Source: Candidatus Formimonas warabiya
GTDB lineage: Bacteria; Bacillota; Dehalobacteriia; Dehalobacteriales; Dehalobacteriaceae
Length of the DNA stretch: 64,000 bases
Direction: 5' to 3'
NCBI RefSeq assembly: GCF_002777255.1
Contig: NZ_CP017634.1
Location: 186,001 to 250,000, forward strand
Positions 58,878 to 64,000 of this stretch are shown here, piece by piece. Position numbers and translations under genes: made by a program. Position 1 is the stretch's first letter. Every line of letters starts with the position of its first letter. The notes beneath the pieces were generated by a model. That model did not search any database. It saw nothing but the letters and a program-made list of their open reading frames with translations, and was not told the DNA's origin.

Positions 58878-58895
58878 AATGATAAGTTTATCATT
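58878..58895 (+). promoter_or_regulatory. 18-bp palindrome upstream of the rhodanese gene
   Basis: AATGATAA-GT-TTATCATT is a perfect inverted repeat, 87 bases before the rhodanese start, in an AT-rich divergent promoter region. It looks like a regulator site for the rhodanese gene or for the membrane protein on the other strand. The regulator is not known. Confidence 0.5.
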
Positions 58896-58981
58896 TAAAT
58901 TATTGATTGGACAAGATTTATGTTTGGTCGTAAAGTGGAAACGTTATTGGTTTTTACAATTATAAAAAAGAAAGAGGTAAG

Positions 58982-60052
58982 ATGATGTTTAAGAAAAAAG
59001 AGATACTATTATTGCTCATTCTGATAGTAGCGGTATTCGTTCTGTCTGGGTGCGGCGAAAAAGCAGAGACTTCAGCCGATCAAACTACTGACCAAACTCA
59101 GGATCAAACCGCGGCTCCGGTCCCTGTCAATACCAGCGACTGGGCAAGCGCGCCGAACGGTCGGATCTTGGTTTCCCCTCAATGGCTGAATGCAGTAATA
59201 AAAGGTGAACCGGCTGATACTTACCAAAACAACAAATACATGATTTTGGAAGCCTCCTGGGGACCCACTTCGGATGATTATAAAGCAGGTCATATACCTG
59301 GTGCTTATCATTTTAATACCGACAACATTGAAACGGAAGAGAATTTCTGGAACATTGGGCCTATTGATCATGTGAAAGCCAGCTTAACCGCTGCGGGTAT
59401 TACAAGTGATACCACGGTGATTGTTTATGGGAATAATCCTACAGATCTTGCCGGTGCTGCCCGGGTGGTATTTGCTTTGATGTGGGCCGGTGTTCAGGAT
59501 GTACGTTTATTAGACGGCGGATTAACTACTTGGAAATCTGCAGGTTATCCAACCGAAACGAAGGATAATCAGCCTACCCCGGTAGCTGATTTTGGTGTAG
59601 AAATACCGCAACATCCGGAATATATTATTGCCACTCCTAAAGAAGTATTAGAAGCGCAAAAAGATAAGAATTTCCGTTTAATCAGTATTAGAACCTGGGA
59701 AGAGTTTATCGGAGAAACCAGTGGTTATGATTACATAAAAGGGGCAGGCGAACCGAAAGGTGCGGTATGGGGCCATTGTGGCAAAGATACTTTTGGCGTG
59801 ATGACAGATTATGTTCATGACGATGGAACTTTCAAATCCTTTAGCGAAATCGAGCCGATGTGGGCAGACTGGGATATATCTAAGGATACTATCAACAGTT
59901 TTTACTGCGGGACAGGTTGGAGGGCTTGTGTACCTTGGTTAATGGCGTATATGCAAGGTTGGGATAATATCACGCTATATGACGGCGGTTGGTATATGTG
60001 GGAAATGGATAAGAGCCTGCCCGTACAAAAAGGAGATCCCAGAACAGAATAA
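58982..60052 (+). CDS. Lipoprotein with two rhodanese domains (sulfurtransferase)
   Basis: A 356-residue exported lipoprotein. Residues 4-24 form a signal peptide ending in the lipobox LSGC with Cys24, followed by a flexible Thr/Gln-rich linker. Two rhodanese domains follow: the N-terminal one (about 60-195) lacks the catalytic cysteine (VIVYGNN), and the C-terminal one (about 215-350) has Cys309 in the active loop CGTGWRA, as in 3-mercaptopyruvate or thiosulfate sulfurtransferases. It would transfer sulfane sulfur outside the cell membrane. ATG 58982 follows GAAAGAGGTA; ATG 58985 is an alternative. It is monocistronic, ending in the terminator at 60067. Confidence 0.92.
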   Translation: MMFKKKEILLLLILIVAVFVLSGCGEKAETSADQTTDQTQDQTAAPVPVNTSDWASAPNGRILVSPQWLNAVIKGEPADTYQNNKYMILEASWGPTSDDYKAGHIPGAYHFNTDNIETEENFWNIGPIDHVKASLTAAGITSDTTVIVYGNNPTDLAGAARVVFALMWAGVQDVRLLDGGLTTWKSAGYPTETKDNQPTPVADFGVEIPQHPEYIIATPKEVLEAQKDKNFRLISIRTWEEFIGETSGYDYIKGAGEPKGAVWGHCGKDTFGVMTDYVHDDGTFKSFSEIEPMWADWDISKDTINSFYCGTGWRACVPWLMAYMQGWDNITLYDGGWYMWEMDKSLPVQKGDPRTE

Positions 60053-60066
60053 TTTTTACGCTTATC

Positions 60067-60110
60067 AAAAGCAGATGCGTTGGACCAGATTCTACGCCTC
60101 TGCTTTTTTT
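60067..60110 (+). terminator. Intrinsic terminator
   Basis: AAGCAGATGCGT pairs with ACGCCTCTGCTT with a small bulge around a 14-base loop, then TTTTT. It ends the rhodanese transcript. Confidence 0.8.
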
Positions 60111-60147
60111 AAATTCCATGAAATGCTGCCGGAAGAAGAGGAGTTTT

Positions 60148-60285
60148 ATGCTTTGTGTAGAAATATTGTGGAAATATATTGAAGTTTATCAAGCGCTGAG
60201 CAGCTTTAAACGTTTCCTGAATGGGCTTGTGGCAGAGGAGATTGTGGCAGGTTTAGATAAATCGGCACAGGGTAGTCATCTCTAA
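60148..60285 (+). CDS. Small ORF, 45 aa, unknown
   Basis: ATG 60148 follows GAAGAAGAGGAG and opens 45 codons (MLCVEILWKYIEVYQALSSF then KRFLNGLVAEEIVAGLDKSA). The peptide is helical in character. It lies behind the rhodanese terminator and ahead of the riboswitch promoter, without a promoter of its own that I can see. It may be a remnant. No family recognised. Confidence 0.25.
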   Translation: MLCVEILWKYIEVYQALSSFKRFLNGLVAEEIVAGLDKSAQGSHL

Positions 60286-60360
60286 TGGGCACCTTTTGGT
60301 CCAGCCTTCAGATCAGGTAGCTGAGGTTTTTGAAAAAATACCAATAATCAGATTTTTTTA

Positions 60361-60390
60361 TTGACCTTGAGTGTATTTTGATAGTAGTAT
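60361..60390 (+). promoter_or_regulatory. Promoter ahead of the glycine riboswitches
   Basis: TTGACC (60361-60366), 18 bases, TAGTAT (60385-60390), with a second AT-rich -10-like TATATAAG at 60388. Transcription would begin near 60397, about 45 bases before the first aptamer. Confidence 0.55.
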
Positions 60391-60442
60391 ATAAGTAAGA
60401 ATTATCAATAACTGGAATAAAAATGAGTATGTGAGTATGATG

Positions 60443-60608
60443 GATGCGGGAGAGTTTTTCGAGACACCGAAGGAGCAAACTGCTGAACAGCCAAATCAGC
60501 GGTGAAACTTTCAGGTTTCAGGACCGTATCCGGACTCGACTCTGGAAAGTCGGAAGACACCGAAGGAGCAAACCGGAAACGGTTAATCTCTCAGGTCAGA
60601 AGACAGAG
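60443..60608 (+). ncRNA. Tandem glycine riboswitch, first unit (two aptamers)
   Basis: Two glycine aptamers in tandem. The first (60443 to about 60530) has CACCGAAGGAGCAA and later ACTTTCAGG; the second (60540-60608) has CACCGAAGGAGCAA and CTCTCAGG, closed by the P1 stem CTCTG/CAGAG. These are the conserved glycine-binding cores of the gcvT motif. The 3' side of the last P1 touches the 5' arm of the terminator at 60606, so glycine binding would favour read-through. Confidence 0.93.
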
Positions 60609-60645
60609 GCACGGCGGCGAGTGTATGCTGCTGTGCCTTTTTATT
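60606..60645 (+). terminator. Terminator of the first glycine riboswitch
   Basis: AGGCACGGCGGC (60607-60618) pairs with GCTGCTGTGCCT (60627-60638) and runs into TTTTATTTT. It directly follows the second aptamer and is its expression platform. No gene lies between it and the next riboswitch. Confidence 0.88.
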
Positions 60646-60673
60646 TTATAAATCCAAATATAAAATCAAAAAT

Positions 60674-60864
60674 GTCTGGATGAAGGATTTCGGGAGATAC
60701 CCTTTGGGGAGCCGAAGAAGCAAGTTGTGAAACCGTCTTTTCACAATGAACCTTTCAGGCAAAAAGACCGGATCTAGACAGGTCTCTGAAAAGCCGGACC
60801 ACCGGCACCGAAGGAGCAACACTTCACCAGATGGGGTGGAATCTCTCAGGTTAGAAAACAGAGA
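60674..60864 (+). ncRNA. Tandem glycine riboswitch, second unit (two aptamers)
   Basis: A second tandem pair. The aptamer at 60674-60779 has the variant core GCCGAAGAAGCAA and CCTTTCAGG; the aptamer at 60783-60864 has the standard GCACCGAAGGAGCAA and CTCTCAGG and a P1 stem TCTCTG/CAGAGA. The P1 3' strand (60859-60864) lies fully inside the 5' arm of the following terminator, a clear ON-switch layout. It precedes serA by about 150 bases. Confidence 0.93.
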
Positions 60865-60897
60865 AATGACGAAATAATGTCATTCTCTGTTTTTTTA
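60858..60897 (+). terminator. Terminator of the second glycine riboswitch
   Basis: ACAGAGAAATGAC (60858-60870) pairs with GTCATTCTCTGT (60879-60890), then seven Ts. Its 5' arm includes the P1 strand of the fourth aptamer, so ligand binding and termination exclude each other. Confidence 0.92.
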
Positions 60898-61018
60898 TTT
60901 CAAGAAAACATGGAGATTAGCTGGGGGAAGGGGGAGGATCGGGACCGACAATTGTTTTATTTTTTAAAAATTTTTAAACAGTAGAGCGTTTTTAATGGTA
61001 AAATTGGGAGGGAGATTA

Positions 61019-61936
61019 ATGAAAAGAATCCTTATTACAGACGGTTTGGAACAAGACGCAGTGGCACAATTAAGAGACAACGGTTTTGAGGTAGTGGAAC
61101 AATTTTATCCGGAAGAGGAGTTAAAGGAAGAGATTAAGAAATATGATGCCGTGGTGGTACGATCGGCAACCAAAATTAGAAAACCTGTGATTGACGCTGC
61201 CCTGGAAACCGGCCGGCTTCAGTTGATTATTCGAGGCGGCGTAGGGACGGATAATATCGATGTGGCGTACGCCAATGAAAAGGGAATTGCCGTAAAAAAC
61301 ACGCCGAATGCCAGCAGTGCCTCTGTAGCAGAACTTGTGATCGGCCATATGTTTAATATTGCCCGGTTTATCCATGCGTCAAATTATTCCATGAGACTGG
61401 GGCAGTGGAATAAAAAGGCTTACGAAGGAATTGAACTGGCCGGCAAGACTCTGGGACTGATCGGCTTTGGACGCATCGCCAAGGAAACGGCAAAAAAAGC
61501 GGATGCCCTGGGGATGAAAGTGGTTTATACCGACTTATTGGGGCCTGATCCCAATTATCCCCAGTATCAATATCTGCCCATGGAAGAGCTGATGCAGGTT
61601 GCAGACTTTATTTCGGTGCATGTTCCGGGCTCAAAGGATAAAACCCCTCTGATTGGTGAAAAGGAATTTAATAAGATGAAAGACGGGGTTTATGTGATTA
61701 ATGCGGCTAGAGGCGGGGTCGTATGCGAGGAGGCGCTGCTTTCCGCCTTGGATTCCGGAAAGGTTGCTGCCGCCGCCCTTGATGTCTATCAAGAAGAGCC
61801 CACAAAAAATGAGAAGATCTGTACACATGAAAGGATTTCCCTGACCCCTCATTTGGGCGCATCGACCAATGAGGCCCAGCAGAGAGTGGGCAAAGAAGTA
61901 GTCCAGATCATCACAAACCATTTTAGCTGCAAATGA
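61019..61936 (+). CDS. serA: D-3-phosphoglycerate dehydrogenase (short form)
   Basis: A 305-residue 2-hydroxyacid dehydrogenase. The NAD fold is GKTLGLIGFGRIAKETA (about residues 141-157), and catalytic residues lie in RGGVGTDNID, NAARGGVVCEEAL, YQEEPTKNE and HLGASTNEAQ. It oxidises 3-phosphoglycerate to 3-phosphohydroxypyruvate, the first step of serine synthesis. It lacks the C-terminal ACT domain, so serine feedback at the protein is unlikely; control instead comes from the glycine riboswitches upstream. ATG 61019 follows GGGAGGGAGATTA. DUF1015 and serC follow, which supports the serine pathway over other hydroxyacid dehydrogenases. Confidence 0.92.
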   Translation: MKRILITDGLEQDAVAQLRDNGFEVVEQFYPEEELKEEIKKYDAVVVRSATKIRKPVIDAALETGRLQLIIRGGVGTDNIDVAYANEKGIAVKNTPNASSASVAELVIGHMFNIARFIHASNYSMRLGQWNKKAYEGIELAGKTLGLIGFGRIAKETAKKADALGMKVVYTDLLGPDPNYPQYQYLPMEELMQVADFISVHVPGSKDKTPLIGEKEFNKMKDGVYVINAARGGVVCEEALLSALDSGKVAAAALDVYQEEPTKNEKICTHERISLTPHLGASTNEAQQRVGKEVVQIITNHFSCK

Positions 61937-61968
61937 TGATGTGATCAAAAAAGAAAAGGAGTGACAAA

Positions 61969-63216
61969 ATGGCAGTTCTCAAACCCTTTAGAGCGCTTAG
62001 GCCGATCCCTTCCCTGGCAAGCAAGGTGGCCGCTTTACCATATGATGTCATGGACAGCGCCGAGGCTCGTCTGATGGTAAAAGGAAATCCCTATTCCTTT
62101 CTTCATGTGGATAAAGCGGAAATAGACCTGGATCCGGCTGTTGACCTGTATGATGGTCAAGTATATGAAAAAGCAAAAAAAAATCTGCACAAGATGGTTG
62201 ACGCAGGAACCCTGGTTCAGGATGACCAGAGATGTTTCTATATCTATCAGCAAACAATGGATGGCCGGGCGCAAACCGGTTTGGTGGGCTGTACTTCCAT
62301 TGATGATTATCTGAATAATATCATTAAAAAGCATGAACTTACCCGGGCAGAAAAGGAGCAGGACCGGATCCGTCACGTGGATTGCTGCAACGCCAATACG
62401 GGGCCCATCTTTTTGACCTACCGGGCCCAAGGGGAAATCAATCAAATCATCGAAGATTGGATGGGCGGGCACAGCCCGGTTTGCGATTTTGTTTCGGAAG
62501 ACGAAATTGGTCACCGGGTCTGGGTGATCGACCATGCTTCCACCATTACCCAGCTGATCAGGGCCTTTGAGCAAATAGAAACTTTGTATATTGCGGATGG
62601 GCATCACCGGGCTGCTTCCGCTGTGAAAGTGGGTTTGAAAAGAAGAACACAATTTCCGCAATTCCGGGGCGATGAGGAGTTCAACTTTTTCCTGGCAGTG
62701 CTCTTTCCCGATGAACAGCTACATATTATGGACTACAACAGGGTGGTCAAAGATCTAAACGGCCATACACCGGATCAGTTTCTGGAAAAGGTAAAGGAGA
62801 AGTTCACTGTTTTGGCTTACCAGGGAACCGGGCCATGCCGACCTCCGGAAAAGCATTCCTTTGGCATGTATCTTGGGGGTCAGTGGTATTTATTAAAGGC
62901 AAATGAGGGAACATACCAAGAAAATGATCCTATGGACAGGTTGGATGTCTCTATTTTGCAAAACAATATCTTGACTCCCATCTTAGGAATAGAGGATCCC
63001 CGGACCGATAAAAGGATCGATTTCGTGGGCGGCATAAGAGGACTGGAGGAATTGGAACGGCGGGTCCAGGCAGGGATGCAGGTGGCTTTCTCCATGTTTC
63101 CCACGACCATTGACGATTTAATGGCCATTGCCGATGCCGGGGCAGTAATGCCGCCAAAATCTACCTGGTTTGAGCCCAAATTGAGAAGTGGTTTGTTTAT
63201 CCATGAATTATCATAA
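61969..63216 (+). CDS. DUF1015 family protein
   Basis: A 415-residue DUF1015 (SerB-linked, HipA-independent) protein. The start FRALRPIPSLASKVAALPYD VM, the motif YIADGHHRAASAVKVG, and the end FVGGIRGLEELERRV ... PPKSTWFEPKLRSGLFIHEL are the family hallmarks. Its position between serA and serC is conserved in many anaerobes, which points to a role in serine metabolism, possibly phosphoserine handling or serine kinase activity as shown for the related archaeal SerK family; the exact reaction here is not proven. ATG 61969 follows AAGGAG. Confidence 0.88.
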   Translation: MAVLKPFRALRPIPSLASKVAALPYDVMDSAEARLMVKGNPYSFLHVDKAEIDLDPAVDLYDGQVYEKAKKNLHKMVDAGTLVQDDQRCFYIYQQTMDGRAQTGLVGCTSIDDYLNNIIKKHELTRAEKEQDRIRHVDCCNANTGPIFLTYRAQGEINQIIEDWMGGHSPVCDFVSEDEIGHRVWVIDHASTITQLIRAFEQIETLYIADGHHRAASAVKVGLKRRTQFPQFRGDEEFNFFLAVLFPDEQLHIMDYNRVVKDLNGHTPDQFLEKVKEKFTVLAYQGTGPCRPPEKHSFGMYLGGQWYLLKANEGTYQENDPMDRLDVSILQNNILTPILGIEDPRTDKRIDFVGGIRGLEELERRVQAGMQVAFSMFPTTIDDLMAIADAGAVMPPKSTWFEPKLRSGLFIHELS

Positions 63217-63240
63217 AAAATTTAAAAAAGGAGAATGATC

Positions 63241-64000
63241 ATGAGTAGAGTTTATAATTTTTCCGCAGGTCCCGCCATGCTTCCGGAACCCGTGTTGATG
63301 AAAGCGGCGGAAGAGATGCTGGACTACAATGGATCCGGGATGTCCGTAATGGAAATGAGCCACCGGTCAAAAGTTTATCTCTCCATTATTGAAAACGCTG
63401 AAGCACTGCTCAGAAAACTGATGCATATTTCGGACGACTATACGGTATTGTTCCTTCAGGGCGGAGCTTCCCAGCAATTTGCCATGATTCCCATGAACCT
63501 GCTGGGCGGGAACCGAAAAGTTGATTTTATCCATACCGGGACCTGGACGAAAAAAGCGATGACGGAAGCGAAGCTTGTTGCTAACGTCCATGTGGCGGCT
63601 TCCTCAGAAGATAAGAATTTTTCTTATATCCCGGAAAATTATACCTTTTCCCCCGATGCCGATTATGTCCATATCTGTACCAATAATACGATTGAGGGCA
63701 CGGTATTCACCCACATTCCCGACACGGGAAATATTCCTTTAGTCGCCGACATGTCCAGCAACATAATGTCGGAGGAAATCGACGTAACAAAATTTGGCCT
63801 GATCTTCGCCGGCGCTCAGAAAAATTTGGGACCTTCCGGACTGACGGTGGTGATTGTCCGGAATGATCTGGTGGGCAAGCACGGGGAGAATACGCCGGTG
63901 TTTTTCCGCTATGAAACCCATGCCAAAGAAAAGTCCATGTACAATACACCCCCCTGCTATAGTATTTATATTGCCGGTTTGGTGTTTGAGTGGATGGATC
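63241..64000 (+). CDS. serC: Phosphoserine aminotransferase (5' part, cut by window end)
   Basis: The first 253 residues of a class V aminotransferase. The start VYNFSAGPAMLPEPVLMKAA, the glycine-rich LFLQGGASQQFAMIPMNLL and the PLP lysine region FGLIFAGAQKNLGPSGLTVV are diagnostic of SerC, which converts 3-phosphohydroxypyruvate and glutamate to phosphoserine. ATG 63241 follows AAGGAGAATGATC. The family length is about 360 residues, so about 110 residues lie beyond the window. It is the third gene of the glycine-riboswitch-controlled serA operon. Confidence 0.96.
   Translation, partial: MSRVYNFSAGPAMLPEPVLMKAAEEMLDYNGSGMSVMEMSHRSKVYLSIIENAEALLRKLMHISDDYTVLFLQGGASQQFAMIPMNLLGGNRKVDFIHTGTWTKKAMTEAKLVANVHVAASSEDKNFSYIPENYTFSPDADYVHICTNNTIEGTVFTHIPDTGNIPLVADMSSNIMSEEIDVTKFGLIFAGAQKNLGPSGLTVVIVRNDLVGKHGENTPVFFRYETHAKEKSMYNTPPCYSIYIAGLVFEWMD

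Noticed and set aside
60443..60864. The repeated CCGAAGGAGCAA blocks as a CRISPR-like or simple repeat array
   Set aside because: Only four copies occur, with irregular spacing and the flanking CTCTCAGG and P1 stems of glycine riboswitch aptamers, which explain the repetition.
62035..62661. A 208-codon open frame on the minus strand
   Set aside because: It is antisense to the DUF1015 gene, without ribosome site or family features.

Overview
The window looks like a chromosomal segment of a strictly anaerobic, low-to-moderate GC Gram-positive bacterium, most likely a clostridial lineage of the Peptococcaceae/Desulfitobacteriaceae type. This is inferred from strong AGGAGG-type ribosome sites, frequent TTG/GTG starts, clostridial family members (serA-DUF1015-serC, Etf with a ferredoxin domain, LUD protein, QueG-like ferredoxin, DUF3231, DUF2992) and the absence of respiratory-chain oxidases. 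No tRNA, rRNA or CRISPR array was seen.

Region 1 (1-6.5 kb): a MacB/LolD-type ABC ATPase and FtsX-like permease pair is present twice. The left copy is cut by the window edge and its permease has lost about 600 internal residues in frame; the right copy is full length and follows a TetR regulator with a double dyad operator. Between them lies a geranylgeranyl-reductase-like flavoprotein. Region 2 (6.5-14.2 kb): a sensory block of an orphan CheB-CheR-PAS protein, a DUF3231 protein, a hybrid histidine kinase and a membrane GGDEF/HD-GYP protein. Region 3 (14.2-24.1 kb): many small regulators with visible operators (WYL, two MarR, AraC-GyrI), a Dabb protein, a QueG-like iron-sulfur protein, a DHA2 drug exporter, a frameshifted DUF4386 gene, a CrtI-like flavoprotein and a truncated DUF2992 gene behind a structured leader that may be a yjdF riboswitch.

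Region 4 (24.1-42.6 kb) is the most interesting part. A cupin-XRE regulator faces a long co-directional set: DapF-like epimerase, maleate-isomerase/arylmalonate-decarboxylase-like enzyme, a molybdenum hydroxylase large subunit, EtfB, EtfA with an N-terminal two-cluster ferredoxin, the 2Fe-2S subunit, an FAD subunit with the extra four-cysteine 4Fe-4S insertion known from 4-hydroxybenzoyl-CoA reductase, a DAO-type flavoprotein, a UbiD decarboxylase, a DUF4392 (D-glutamate-cyclase-like) protein, a second complete molybdenum hydroxylase and an NhaC-type antiporter. Read together, these suggest an anaerobic catabolic pathway for a carboxylated, probably nitrogen-containing ring compound, with one molybdenum hydroxylase wired to an Etf of the bifurcating type. 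The substrate is not known.

Region 5 (42.6-51.9 kb): decayed IS1634 transposase and MerR genes, an iron alcohol dehydrogenase, then gshA coupled to an ABC-2 exporter and facing an ATP-grasp ligase, an aldo/keto reductase and a LUD protein. Region 6 (52.0-58.8 kb): a TetR-controlled operon with a second copy of the CrtI-like flavoprotein, a radical SAM protein, a four-helix membrane protein, an ATC-hydrolase-like protein, a GMC flavoprotein with an embedded iron-sulfur motif and a DUF1697 protein. Region 7 (58.9-64 kb): a rhodanese lipoprotein, then two complete tandem glycine riboswitches in series (four aptamers, two terminators) ahead of serA, DUF1015 and serC, the last cut by the window end.
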